Positions 34,157 to 42,125 are shown, numbered from the stretch's first letter. The stretch: 64,000 nucleotides of DNA from Sutcliffiella sp. FSL R7-0096 (GCF_038595065.1 NZ_CP152003.1:4568001-4632000); one strand, 5' to 3'. The notes: generated from the sequence alone by a model not told the origin. Made by a program: numbers and translations.

Positions 34157-34354
34157 TTACTGCTGGTCTTCTTCCTCTTCCATGTTTTGATCTTCTTCCA
34201 TGTTCTGATCTTCTTCCATTTCAGGATCTGCAGGTTCTTCCATTGGTGGGTTTTCTTCTGGCGGAGGAACATCTTGATCGTTTGCTGCACATCCTGTAAT
34301 TAACATTGCCGCTAAAGCTGTACCAGATAATTTAATTAACCATTTGTTGTTCAT
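34157..34354 (-). CDS. Small acidic lipoprotein
   Basis: A 65-residue product. MNNKWLIKLSGTALAAMLITGC is a lipoprotein signal with lipobox ITGC; the mature part of about 44 residues is made of Pro, Glu, Asp and Gln, with a duplicated NMEEDQ unit. AGGAGAAGG precedes the ATG. Low-complexity acidic lipoproteins of this kind are common in Bacillus and have no known function. Confidence 0.75.
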   Translation of the reverse strand: MNNKWLIKLSGTALAAMLITGCAANDQDVPPPEENPPMEEPADPEMEEDQNMEEDQNMEEEEDQQ

Positions 34355-34473
34355 ATTAAACCTTCTCCTTTCGTATATGGAATTTCAAGACCTGTTTTAC
34401 TCATTTTGCGTGGTCCCTTTTTATATTCCCCAACTTTCGAGAAAGTTTGCATGTTTTTTTGCATTTTTTTAAT

Positions 34474-34905
34474 TTATTGCTTTTGTCCTAAGGCAAACAT
34501 CATTTCTAATTCGCAGACAAGTTGGCCGTCAACCGTAGCCGTTCCCTTGCCTTTACCGATGCTGCCACGCACTCTAGTCATTTCGACCTCAAGGCGAAGC
34601 TGGTCCCCAGGTACTACTTGCCTTTTGAAACGGCAGTTGTCGATACCTGTGAAGAAAGCCAGGCGTCCTTTGTTTTCTTCTTTTTTCAACATTGCTACCG
34701 CTCCAACTTGAGCAAGTGCTTCCACAATCAGGACACCAGGCATTACCGGGAACTGCGGGAAGTGCCCGTTGAAGAATTCTTCGTTGGCAGTTACGTTTTT
34801 GAGGCCGATGGCACGTTGGCCTTCTTCGATTTCGATGATTCTGTCGACCAAAAGAAATGGATATCTATGGGGAATGATTTCTTTAATTTCGTTAATATCA
34901 AGCAT
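34474..34905 (-). CDS. fabZ: 3-hydroxyacyl-[acyl-carrier-protein] dehydratase FabZ
   Basis: Dehydrates 3-hydroxyacyl-ACP in fatty-acid elongation. The 143-residue hot-dog-fold protein starts [21 protein letters not shown]; the active site is in [22 protein letters not shown] with His48 and Glu62. Length fits the family. AGGAGGTCAC precedes the ATG. Its position downstream of flhO-flhP is the usual Bacillus arrangement. Confidence 0.96.
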   Translation of the reverse strand: MLDINEIKEIIPHRYPFLLVDRIIEIEEGQRAIGLKNVTANEEFFNGHFPQFPVMPGVLIVEALAQVGAVAMLKKEENKGRLAFFTGIDNCRFKRQVVPGDQLRLEVEMTRVRGSIGKGKGTATVDGQLVCELEMMFALGQKQ

Positions 34906-34984
34906 GTTTTTGTGACCTCCTACTAATAGTTACTTCCAATTATATAGGAAGCCATAAAAAATAGGAAGTCCTTTGTAGACTCCC

Positions 34985-35287
34985 TTATTCTTTCTTAACT
35001 AGGTCGAGAATATGCTGCCAAGTTTCCTTGTTGAGCACATCCATCGGATCTCCCCCGCCAAGTACACCATAGCCGAACATAGCACCAGCGATAATTGCCA
35101 CTGCCATCACGGCTAGGATGATGATAATGCGTAACCATATAGGAATCAGCCGGATCCGCCATTTAAGCTTTTTCGGCTTCTCTTGCTCTTCCGTTGCTGC
35201 TAGTTCCTCTTGCTGACTTGCTTTATTCTTTTGAGCTTTGCGCAATTCTTCCCTTGTTAAGCTCTTTTTCGGTTCTTTTTGTTCCAT
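34985..35287 (-). CDS. EpuA-like (DNA-directed RNA polymerase subunit beta family) membrane protein
   Basis: A 100-residue protein: charged N-terminus rich in Lys/Glu/Gln (about 1-45), one membrane helix (about 51-72, WLRIIIILAVMAVAIIAGAM) and the conserved C-terminal FGYGVLGGGDPMDVLNKETWQHILDLV. This last block is the mark of the family annotated as EpuA, often labelled a polymerase beta subunit although the connection to polymerase is doubtful. It is found between flhP and fabZ in many bacilli. Function unproven. Confidence 0.82.
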   Translation of the reverse strand: MEQKEPKKSLTREELRKAQKNKASQQEELAATEEQEKPKKLKWRIRLIPIWLRIIIILAVMAVAIIAGAMFGYGVLGGGDPMDVLNKETWQHILDLVKKE

Positions 35288-35327
35288 TGCGCAACCTCCT
35301 CTTGGACTAAAGTTATATTTATGTTGT

Positions 35328-35460
35328 TATTTTCGTAACCCTTGTTGCTTTATCCGTATTTATTAACTTGCAGTTATAATCCTTACTGTCGTGCTCTTTT
35401 CCCCGCTGTAAGTTAAAGATTTCATGCCTATTTTATAATAAGAAAACAGTAAAAAGTCCA
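35328..35460. repeat. Interspersed repeat, copy B (between EpuA-like gene and flhP)
   Basis: Contains TTTTCGTAACCCTTGTTGCT, then TATCCGTATT, then TCCTTACTGTCGTGCTCTTT plus CCC (35380-35403), then AAAAAGTC near the right edge, in the same order as copy A at 18479-18663. The 24-base core is identical in both. Confidence 0.65.
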
Positions 35461-35470
35461 ATTAAGAGCT

Positions 35471-36307
35471 TTATGATTTCAATCCGTTCACAAGCCCCAT
35501 CATCTGGTCGGCGAATTGAACAGATCGTGCGTTAAATTGGTACGAGCGTTGCATGAGCGTCATTTCCGTCATCTCTGATGCCAGGTCCACATTGGACTGC
35601 TCAAGCATCCCTTGTCTTAAGCTAATGTCCTGGCGTGCGGCTCCTTGAATGAACCCAACCACATCTTGCGGGTTAGCAATTCCTGCTGGTGGTAGGGCAA
35701 ACAGGGAACCTGGTCTTGCTTCAAGCATCTGCGGGCGGATGACCTGTGCCATTCCGAGCTCACGTGCGATTGCTTGTCCATTATTTAATTCCGCTAGGAT
35801 GACGCCTTCTGGTTGAAGCTTGATATCCTTCACGTTTTCCGGCAAGACGATCGGTTGTTCGTTACTGTCAAGAACGGGGTGTCCCTCTGCTGTCACAAGC
35901 ATCACTTCGTTGTTGTTGATCGGTGATAAATAGAATACACCATTTCTCGTGAATTGTGTACTTGTCTGTCCGTTTTCGGTCACTTGAACGGTGAAGAATT
36001 GGTCCTCTATCGCTAGTGCAAAGTCTAGCATACGATCCGTGTTTTTCAAAGCGCCTTGTGTCAGGTTCAGCTTCGTTTGGGCCAGGCCAGCCCCTGAGGA
36101 CATACGGATCCCAAGAGGTGTGTTCCTGACGGAGTCGTATTGGTTCAGTGTCTGGTTGTTGCTTTGTTGGACAAGTAATTCCTGAAACGTGGATTGTCGA
36201 TTCTTATATCCGATGGTATCGACATTTGCGATATTATGTCCAATGGTGTCCAGCTGTTTTTGTAACTGATTCATCGTATTGGTTGCATTCAGCATGATTC
36301 TGCTCAT
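35471..36307 (-). CDS. flhP: Flagellar rod protein FlhP (FlgG/FlgF family)
   Basis: A 278-residue component of the flagellar rod, exported by the flagellar type III apparatus. The N-terminal helix MNQLQKQLDTIGHNIANVDT carries the ANVDT variant of the rod-protein signature; the C-terminus SNVDLASEMTEMTLMQRSYQFNARSVQ (read in parts) is the matching coiled coil. Paired with flhO, 29 bp downstream of it, as in B. subtilis. GGAGGAACC precedes the ATG. Confidence 0.93.
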   Translation of the reverse strand: MSRIMLNATNTMNQLQKQLDTIGHNIANVDTIGYKNRQSTFQELLVQQSNNQTLNQYDSVRNTPLGIRMSSGAGLAQTKLNLTQGALKNTDRMLDFALAIEDQFFTVQVTENGQTSTQFTRNGVFYLSPINNNEVMLVTAEGHPVLDSNEQPIVLPENVKDIKLQPEGVILAELNNGQAIARELGMAQVIRPQMLEARPGSLFALPPAGIANPQDVVGFIQGAARQDISLRQGMLEQSNVDLASEMTEMTLMQRSYQFNARSVQFADQMMGLVNGLKS

Positions 36308-36336
36308 GGTTATGGGTTCCTCCTCTCTATTTTTGG

Positions 36337-37158
36337 TTAGTTAATCCGTCCGATTTCGTTGGCCGCTTTTTGCATGCTCATGTCATATGCTTGGATGATT
36401 TTTTGATTGGCTTCAAAAGCACGGAAGGCAGCGGTCATGTCTGCCATGGTTTGGGCCGTGTCGACATTGGAGCGTTCAATATGACCTTGCAGCACTTGGA
36501 AAGCTATGCCTGGGTTATTGATGGCGCTTGGGAGCGCTTGGCCGTTTTGAAGTCGATACAAGCCGTTGTTGTCTCGTGTAAGGTCATTGGCATTAGGTGC
36601 AAGCGCAATTCCGATACGTGTGTTGATGACGCCGTTTTCTATGATGGTTCCATCCTGCTGGAGTTCGAAGGTGTCGGACTCCAGTTGGATCCTTGTGTTA
36701 TTTTCATCAAGAACATAAAGGCCATTGTTGGTGGTCAGGTAGCCTTGCTGGTCAATGGCAAAGTTGCCGTTTCTCGTGTATCTTGGTGTGCCGTCCTGGT
36801 TTTCTACAGCGAAGAAGATGCTTGCTCCTTCAGGAAGGTTTTGGTTCAGGATTGCCAGGTCGGTCTGGTTGCCTGTTTGGCGCATATCTCCTTGTGTTTG
36901 CTTCGGTGCCGTTTCCTGCATGTAGACACCTGTATGTAGAGTCCCGATCGTTTGGTTTTGGGAGAATGAAATTGGTTTTGTAGTCGGAATGTTCGCCTGC
37001 TCCATTTTTTTCAGGAGGAGTTCAGGGAAAGCCCGCAAGGATGACTGGTCGGCTTTATAGCCCGGTGTGTTGGCATTGGACAGGTTGTTTGAGAGCATTT
37101 CCATACGGCGCTGCTGCGAAATCATACCTGCTGTTGCTGTGTGGAATCCACGTAACAT
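36337..37158 (-). CDS. flhO: Flagellar rod protein FlhO (FlgG/FlgF family)
   Basis: A 273-residue rod protein. MLRGFHTATAGMISQQRRME and LSNNLSNANTPGYKADQ form the N-terminal signature; the C-terminal coil includes ERSNVDTAQTMADMTAAFRA. The ATG at 37158 has GAGGTG nine bases upstream and fits the family start; a GTG four codons earlier overlaps that ribosome site. First gene of the flhOP pair downstream of mbl. A TATAAT box on the minus strand near 37212 could be its promoter. Confidence 0.93.
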   Translation of the reverse strand: MLRGFHTATAGMISQQRRMEMLSNNLSNANTPGYKADQSSLRAFPELLLKKMEQANIPTTKPISFSQNQTIGTLHTGVYMQETAPKQTQGDMRQTGNQTDLAILNQNLPEGASIFFAVENQDGTPRYTRNGNFAIDQQGYLTTNNGLYVLDENNTRIQLESDTFELQQDGTIIENGVINTRIGIALAPNANDLTRDNNGLYRLQNGQALPSAINNPGIAFQVLQGHIERSNVDTAQTMADMTAAFRAFEANQKIIQAYDMSMQKAANEIGRIN

Positions 37159-37264
37159 AATTGGGTTCACCTCTTGTTTTTGGTAACGTACATATTTGCC
37201 TATTTTCTATTATAGTATATATTTCGAATTGTCGATATATGTAATTTTATGAATAATCCGAGAG

Positions 37265-37294
37265 AAAGAAAAAAAGCACCCAGTTAGGCGCTTA
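37265..37294 (-). terminator. Terminator of the 52-residue gene
   Basis: On the minus strand AGCGCC and GGGTGCT pair (one G-T) around TAACT, followed by TTTTTTTC. It overlaps the stop codon. Confidence 0.7.
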
Positions 37295-37442
37295 ATTGGT
37301 AATGTTTTTGTAGTTGTTGTTTATGGTAATCGAGTTTTTTCGTGAGGCTTTGTTTCATTGTTTCGTCTAAACAGTCGTTTATGAGGATTTCATGGTAGTT
37401 TGCTCTGATTGTGTGCCACTTTATGATTAATTGTTGAATCAT
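37284..37442 (-). CDS. Short uncharacterised gene between mbl and flhO (52 residues)
   Basis: Minus-strand ATG at 37442 with GGAGGTG seven bases upstream opens MIQQLIIKWHTIRANYHEIL, continues through LDETMKQSLTKKLDYHKQQL and ends HYQLSA, 52 residues, mostly helical and soluble. The ribosome site and an attached terminator (AGCGCC - TAACT - GGGTGCT then T run) make it convincing as a gene. I do not recognise a family; size and helical content recall small sporulation-phase regulators but no Spo0E-type SQELD motif is present. Confidence 0.75.
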   Translation of the reverse strand: MIQQLIIKWHTIRANYHEILINDCLDETMKQSLTKKLDYHKQQLQKHYQLSA

Positions 37443-37592
37443 TTTGGGACACCTCCGGATTTGGTAGTTACTTTCTATATACCCTTCGAGGAGGTTTTGT
37501 AACTTTTCAGGGGTCGATGTAAGCTTTGAGGTGAATGGACTAGGTTTTTGGGGCTTAAGAAGGGAGTGGAAAGGGATTTCTGGATTAGTTGT

Positions 37593-37605
37593 GGGTCAGA
37601 CCCCT
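37593..37605. repeat. GGGGTCAGACCCC-type REP core (leftmost copy)
   Basis: GGGTCAGACCCC in the mbl downstream region, with GGGATTTCTGG 20 bp before it. Leftmost member of the family around the RAYT gene; degenerate flanks. Confidence 0.6.
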
Positions 37606-37678
37606 ATCCCTTTTCTTTTTGGGAATGGAAAAGGAGCAGCCGGTTGGGGTGCTCCTTGGGTTGTTGTTTTGTTTTTGG

Positions 37679-38680
37679 TTAGGCAAAGCTTTTGCTTGGC
37701 AAACGATCAATGTGGTCGAGCATGATGCCAGTGCCGATTGCTACGCAGTCCATTGGTTGTTCTGCGACTAGGACTGGTACTTTTAGTTCGTCTGCTAGGA
37801 GTTGGTCCATTCCGTGTAGGAGTGCTCCTCCACCTGTCAGGATGACGCCGCGGTCGATGATGTCTGCGGATAGTTCAGGCGGTGTGCGTTCTAGGACGCT
37901 TTTTGCTGCTTGAACGATCACTTGGACGGATTCCCTTAGTGCTTCTTCGATCTCATCGGATTTCACAGTGATGGTCTGTGGAAGCCCGCTCACCATGTCG
38001 CGTCCGCGGATGTCGATGGACTCGTTACGTCCGCCAGGGAAAACGGTTGCGATTTCGATTTTGATGTTCTCAGCTGTGCGCTCACCGATCAGAAGCTTGT
38101 ACTTCTTTTTGATGTACTGAAGGATTTCAGCGTCGAATTTGTCGCCGGCCATTTTAATGGAAGATGCCGTTACGATGTCACCCATGGATAGTACGGCTAC
38201 ATCCGTTGTTCCGCCACCGATGTCGACTACCATGTTACCGCTCGGTTGGAAGATGTCCATTCCCGCTCCGATTGCTGCGACTTTTGGCTCTTCTTCGAGA
38301 TAGATTTTTTTACCGCCGCTTTTCTCGGCCGCTTCTCTGATCGCTTTTTGCTCAACGGATGTGATGTTCGTCGGGCAGCAGATAAGGATGCGTGGCTTGG
38401 ATAGGAAGCCTTTTACGTTCAGTTTTTTGATGAAGTGTTTGAGCATCGCTTCTGTTACTTCGAAGTCTGCGATGACGCCATCCTTTAGCGGTCGCATCGC
38501 GACGATGTTCCCTGGTGTACGGCCAACCATTTTGCGGGCCTCTTCCCCTACCGCCAATACTTTGCCTGTGTTCGTGTCAATTGCTACTACAGAAGGCTCG
38601 TTCAGGACGATGCCTTTCCCTTTTACGTGGATGAGTACGTTCGCCGTACCCAGGTCAATTCCAATATCCCTTGCAAACAT
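37679..38680 (-). CDS. mbl: MreB-like actin Mbl
   Basis: A 333-residue bacterial actin that organises side-wall synthesis beneath the membrane. Phosphate-binding loops are visible: DIGIDLGTANVLIHVKGKGI (phosphate 1), MVVDIGGGTTDVAVLSMGDIV (phosphate 2) and the adenosine motif ILTGGGALLHGMDQLL. MFARDIGIDLG and the place downstream of spoIIID identify it as Mbl rather than MreB. AGGAGGAAAAG precedes the ATG. It is followed by the 52-residue gene and flhOP. Confidence 0.96.
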   Translation of the reverse strand: MFARDIGIDLGTANVLIHVKGKGIVLNEPSVVAIDTNTGKVLAVGEEARKMVGRTPGNIVAMRPLKDGVIADFEVTEAMLKHFIKKLNVKGFLSKPRILICCPTNITSVEQKAIREAAEKSGGKKIYLEEEPKVAAIGAGMDIFQPSGNMVVDIGGGTTDVAVLSMGDIVTASSIKMAGDKFDAEILQYIKKKYKLLIGERTAENIKIEIATVFPGGRNESIDIRGRDMVSGLPQTITVKSDEIEEALRESVQVIVQAAKSVLERTPPELSADIIDRGVILTGGGALLHGMDQLLADELKVPVLVAEQPMDCVAIGTGIMLDHIDRLPSKSFA

Positions 38681-38856
38681 CTTACTCTTTTCCTCCTTGC
38701 GTCTATGCTTTTTTGCTCGCGACTTTTTATCTGAATGTTCTTTGTTTGTTTAATTGCTAATGAACACTATCTTTAGTCCTAATTGTATATTCTATCACAT
38801 TTTACTAAATAAAGGTGAAATTTAACAGTAGTTTCATGTCATTTTTGTGAGAAATT

Positions 38857-38863
38857 TGTCGAA
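38857..38863 (+). promoter_or_regulatory. Candidate Spo0A box upstream of mbl
   Basis: TTTGTCGAAT with the 0A core TGTCGAA, about 180 bp upstream of the mbl start. Single copy, so weak evidence. Confidence 0.35.
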
Positions 38864-38945
38864 TGGGTTTGAGGGAGTGGGGGGATGGTCGGGAATGGGC
38901 GCTTTTTGGGGTGGGATGAAGACTTTTGTGGTGGGATTAGCGGGG

Positions 38946-39278
38946 GAGGTCTTCATGGCATCGATGAAGAACTCTTTCGATTGATTTTTGGGCTTAGGAG
39001 GTCCTCATAGCACCAATGAAGACCTCTCTCGATCGATTTTCGGGCTTGGGAGGTCCTCATAGCATCGATGAAGACCTCTCTCGATCGTTTTTCAGGCTTG
39101 GGAGGTCTTCATAGCCTCGATGAAGACCTCTCTCGACTGATTTTCGGGCTTGAGAGGTCTTCATAAGCAGGATGATGACACTCTCATCAGAACTTTCACG
39201 CTCAGATTGTCTTTATAGCATCTATAATGACAATCTCATCACAATTTTCGCGCTCAGATTGTCTTCATAAGTTGAAAG
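38946..39278. repeat. Tandem array of seven 52-bp hairpin units between mbl and spoIIID
   Basis: Units start at 38946, 38998, 39050, 39102, 39154, 39205 and 39257 (51-52 bp each; the last is truncated). Each opens GAGGTCTTCAT or a variant, has a seven-base loop such as AGCCTCG, closes ATGAAGACCTC, and is followed by a spacer like TCTCGATCGATTTTCGGGCT. In units 5 and 6 both arms have changed (to GATTGTC / GACAATC in unit 6) while pairing is kept. No open frame crosses it. See findings. Confidence 0.9.
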
Positions 39279-39317
39279 CTGCTTAAGCTGCTTGAAATCA
39301 TCCCCCTCACACCACCA

Positions 39318-39358
39318 AAAAACCAAAAATACCAGAGCTGGCTTCGCCCTGGTACTCT
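39318..39358 (-). terminator. Terminator of spoIIID
   Basis: On the minus strand ACCAGGGC - GAAG - CCAGCTCTGGT forms a hairpin (with a small bulge) followed by ATTTTTGGTTTTTT. It starts just behind the spoIIID stop. Confidence 0.7.
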
Positions 39359-39362
39359 CGCT

Positions 39363-39626
39363 TTATTTTACCGTTTCCTCTTCCTTCTTGTACTTCATCT
39401 TGGTTGCTTCGCCGCCCCGCAAATGCCTGATGGATTTATGGTAATCAAGGATTGTTTTCACTTCATTCGCTAAGTCTGGGTTGATCTCCGGCAGTCTTTC
39501 GGTCAAGTCCTTATGGACAGTACTTTTGGAAACGCCAAATTCTTTCGCAATCACGCGAACTGTTTTCTTCGTCTCCACGATATACTTTCCAATCTTGATA
39601 GTTCTCTCTTTGATGTAATCGTGCAC
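39363..39626 (-). CDS. spoIIID: Sporulation transcription factor SpoIIID
   Basis: An 87-residue DNA-binding protein of the mother cell that modulates sigma-E and sigma-K genes during sporulation. Residues about 20-45 are the helix-turn-helix (VRVIAKEFGVSKSTVHKDLT), and a basic tail (RHLRGGEATKMKYKKEEE) helps binding. Start MHDYIKERTIKIGKYIVETK matches the family closely. It precedes mbl as in other bacilli; here a 330-bp hairpin array separates the two. Confidence 0.95.
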   Translation of the reverse strand: MHDYIKERTIKIGKYIVETKKTVRVIAKEFGVSKSTVHKDLTERLPEINPDLANEVKTILDYHKSIRHLRGGEATKMKYKKEEETVK

Positions 39627-39789
39627 ACCACTCGCCCTCCCTAAATTGTGGATGTTGAGAAGTGTGAAATGAGACCCGCTTATTTCGATGTAACGAAGTG
39701 CATGTAATTAGAGTTGTATATAAAACAAAAGTAGGATGGCTGGTGTAATTCTTCGAGACAATCTACGATCCCTCACCTCAAACACTCTC

Positions 39790-39819
39790 TTTGTATGTTT
39801 GGTTTGTATCAGTTTATTA
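39790..39819 (-). promoter_or_regulatory. Possible sigma-E-type promoter of spoIIID
   Basis: On the minus strand TAATAAA, 15 bases, then CATACAAA, resembling the sigma-E -10 box CATACAAT. It is about 160 bp before the spoIIID start, further away than usual, so the call is tentative. The rest of 39627-39952 holds no gene that I can see. Confidence 0.35.
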
Positions 39820-39952
39820 GCTTGGTTGGTTGTTTATGCCAACAATGTCAAGAGGGACAAGGGGTTTTGTTTGATTTTTTTGAAAATGGCATCATTTTAG
39901 TTATCTAAATGCTATAATTAGTGTGAAATCCAATATTTAGGGGGTTTTTAAA

Positions 39953-40867
39953 ATTAAAAAGCTATTATCTTTATCTATATGCTATATACTGTTATTACTT
40001 GTGGGATGTCAAAATGGGATGGTTTTTCAAACAAGTGCGGATGCACCATTAGAAATATCAGAAGAAACGAAAGAAAAGAAAAATGAAGAAGAAATGCTTT
40101 CTGAGTTGGGGGTTCCCGAGTCAGAATTTTGGCAGGGGGATTGGTTGGTCCCTGAAGATTCACCTTTTGTCGGAAATCTCATAATTTATAATGAAACAGA
40201 GGAAGGCTTTGATTTTCATATAACAGTGAAAAATAATGAACCTATGAAGACTGAAAACTCTTCAAAACTAAGAATTTCCTCAAAGGTTACAAGTGGATAC
40301 GCAAATAAGGATGGATTTGTCGCGCTTTCCGATAAAGATCCAAATGGTTGCGAGCTCACTTTCCGTTTTGGGAAGGAACGTATACTAGTGACAGAGTCAG
40401 AGGAATGTGCCGATCCCGATTTCACCGTTGACTACAATCAAACATTTACCCCTCCGGAAACCTTTGTCATTGATGAGCATTTTTTAGAAAGCATCAAGCA
40501 AGGTAAATTCACTCCAGAAGGTTATGGCATAGGAAATTCGATCAGGAGCATCATCCATGAGCTTGGTGAACCAGATGCTGAAATCCAGCGTAATGAAGCT
40601 TCTTACACCATTTATTCCAATATCGGCTACGGCACAACTGCGGGAGACAATATAGTTGGTTTACTCACTGTCATCCGCCCTGAAAAGCTGACACCAACTG
40701 ATATCGAAGAGCTATTGGGCGAGCCGGAACAACAAGGTCTAAATGAACTAGAGGGGTTATATTTCTATTACTACATAATTGAGAATGAATATGAATTATA
40801 TTTCGAATTCATACCAGAAGAAAAAACTTTATTGCGTTTCCATTTAAGAGAGTTTAAGTTGATGTAG
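39953..40867 (+). CDS. Lipoprotein of unknown function with an apparent ATT start codon
   Basis: The frame reads from ATT 39953: (I/M)KKLLSLSICYILLLLVGCQN, a textbook lipoprotein signal with lipobox LVGC. AGGGGG ends eight bases before the ATT. The next upstream codons in frame are GGG GTT TTT AAA and then a TAG stop, so no standard start precedes it; the first standard start downstream is GTG 40001, which would remove the whole signal and leave the lipid cysteine at position 3. So either ATT is used, or an ATG has mutated and the gene is weakly expressed. The 304-residue protein has an acidic linker to about 60 and a two-part mature region (FVGNLIIYNETEEGFDFHIT; GYGIGNSIRSIIHELGEPDA, the latter like DUF4309). 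No neighbours suggest a role. Confidence 0.7.
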   Translation: MKKLLSLSICYILLLLVGCQNGMVFQTSADAPLEISEETKEKKNEEEMLSELGVPESEFWQGDWLVPEDSPFVGNLIIYNETEEGFDFHITVKNNEPMKTENSSKLRISSKVTSGYANKDGFVALSDKDPNGCELTFRFGKERILVTESEECADPDFTVDYNQTFTPPETFVIDEHFLESIKQGKFTPEGYGIGNSIRSIIHELGEPDAEIQRNEASYTIYSNIGYGTTAGDNIVGLLTVIRPEKLTPTDIEELLGEPEQQGLNELEGLYFYYYIIENEYELYFEFIPEEKTLLRFHLREFKLM

Positions 40868-40873
40868 ATTCAC

Positions 40874-40910
40874 GAAAAAATGCAGCTTACAGAAGCTGCA
40901 TTAGTTTTTT
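40874..40910 (+). terminator. Terminator of the ATT-start lipoprotein gene, bidirectional
   Basis: ATGCAGCTT - ACAG - AAGCTGCAT followed by TAGTTTTTT; preceded by AAAAAA, so it can also end the convergent 49-residue gene. Confidence 0.9.
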
Positions 40911-41036
40911 ACCATGATATTGTGATTTAGATAAGTATTTATTATATTGCTGGGAGTTCTCTTCGCTCGCCAACAGATAGTTATAATTGAAGTACCAGAA
41001 CTTATGCCACTCTTTTTTCATGTTCGAAATCATCAT
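40887..41036 (-). CDS. Small conserved-type protein (49 residues)
   Basis: MMISNMKKEWHKFWYFNYNY then LLASEENSQQYNKYLSKSQY and HGKKLMQLL. The ATG pair at 41036/41033 has GGGAGGT five to eight bases upstream; a longer frame to 41108 has no ribosome site. Rich in aromatic and basic residues, no signal peptide. Small proteins with a WHKFWYFNYNY-like core are scattered in bacilli and are uncharacterised. Its stop codon overlaps the shared terminator. Confidence 0.65.
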   Translation of the reverse strand: MMISNMKKEWHKFWYFNYNYLLASEENSQQYNKYLSKSQYHGKKLMQLL

Positions 41037-41209
41037 AAAGACCTCCCTGTGAAGAATAAATGATTCTCTCTTACTTACCTTCATTGTAGCAAGCGAATGT
41101 AAATTCAAGGTAAAGGTTCTGTTACGTTTTCCTAAGTATTAAATTCGCTGCTATGTATATAATACCCTTTTTTCGGATTTGTAAATCATAAGAGGTATAG
41201 ACGCGGTTT

Positions 41210-41216
41210 TGTCGAA
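41210..41216 (+). promoter_or_regulatory. Candidate Spo0A box upstream of the BsuPI-like gene
   Basis: TTTTGTCGAATA with the core TGTCGAA, about 40 bp before the start codon at 41257. Confidence 0.4.
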
Positions 41217-41256
41217 TATTTTAGTAAAGGAAATGATAGCGATGGGAGTGTTGTGG

Positions 41257-41595
41257 ATGGGTTTGGAAGCAAAGTTAACGTATTCGGAAAGTGGTCCTGA
41301 TTCAGTGATGTTGCATTTTGTCGTAGAAAATACTGGTGATGTTGGTGAGAAGGTGACCTTCCGTAGTGGGCAGCGATATGACTATATTTTGTATCGGGAT
41401 GGCGCACGGGTTGAGCAATTTTCAGAAGGCAAGATGTTCACGATGATTTATGAGGAAATTATGGTGGAGGCCGGGCAGGAATTAAGTTTTGATATTCCGC
41501 TGAAGAATCTGCAACCTGGTCGGCATAAGGTATGTGTGTGGCTGGCTGATTCGGATTGGCCTGGGGTGAGGGATCGATTGGAATTTGATGTATAA
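41257..41595 (+). CDS. BsuPI-like intracellular proteinase inhibitor
   Basis: A 112-residue cytoplasmic protein: SVMLHFVVENTGDVGEKVTF, then SGQRYDYILYRDGARVEQFS and KMFTMIYEEIMVEAGQELSF, ending in LQPGRHKVCVWLAD. This order (Phe-rich strand, SGQ-x-YD, MFT) is the BsuPI fold, known from the inhibitor of the intracellular serine protease of B. subtilis. ATG 41257 has GGGAG eight bases upstream; longer in-frame starts at 41242 and 41209 are less likely given the usual length of about 119. A candidate Spo0A box lies in front. Confidence 0.82.
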   Translation: MGLEAKLTYSESGPDSVMLHFVVENTGDVGEKVTFRSGQRYDYILYRDGARVEQFSEGKMFTMIYEEIMVEAGQELSFDIPLKNLQPGRHKVCVWLADSDWPGVRDRLEFDV

Positions 41596-41612
41596 CCCTG
41601 ATGGAAATTTTC

Positions 41613-42038
41613 TTAACTTATTGGTTGCAGACTTGCGCTACCTTCTTTTCTTCTTAAGTACATTAGAATAAAAAGGTAAATATATGCTTGGAAAATAACA
41701 TAGAGAAATAAACTCATAGAAACACCGCCAAGCAGATATGTTAATGAGAAAGCAGCCAGTGCATAAGTGAAAAGTTGAAAAAGCATTTTATTTATTTTTG
41801 ATGGCTTGAATTTTTTTATAAGTCCATCAGTAATGAGAGTTGTCGGTAAACCAAATATTATGTAGATGATCATAAAAGCGAATATAAATAATATACTTAT
41901 ATCCGGAGTTGCAGCATAGTTAGTGGTTTCTGATGGTACGAGTGGCGGGGCTGTCAAGATATTGTAGATATAAGTAGGCAAGTTGATTAACGTTGAGGCT
42001 ATGATTGCCGCTAGCGCGATTTTCCAAAAGTACTGCAT
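41613..42038 (-). CDS. Four-helix membrane protein, unknown function
   Basis: A 141-residue product with four hydrophobic segments (about 4-26, 45-68, 82-103 and 106-127) and a short charged tail. AAGGAG lies at a good distance from ATG 42038; a start six codons upstream lies inside the ribosome site. No family recognised. Convergent with the BsuPI-like gene, with only 17 bp between the stops. Confidence 0.7.
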   Translation of the reverse strand: MQYFWKIALAAIIASTLINLPTYIYNILTAPPLVPSETTNYAATPDISILFIFAFMIIYIIFGLPTTLITDGLIKKFKPSKINKMLFQLFTYALAAFSLTYLLGGVSMSLFLYVIFQAYIYLFILMYLRRKEGSASLQPIS

Positions 42039-42125
42039 GCTCCATTCTCCTTCCATATGTGATATTTATAATTATAGCACTCCTTTTAGTATTGGAGTGC
42101 TTTTTATCGTTATGATATACACAAA

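Noticed and set aside
38946-39278. CRISPR array
   Set aside because: The units are direct 52-bp repeats without unique spacers; the whole unit is repeated, there are no cas genes, and the arms change along the array.
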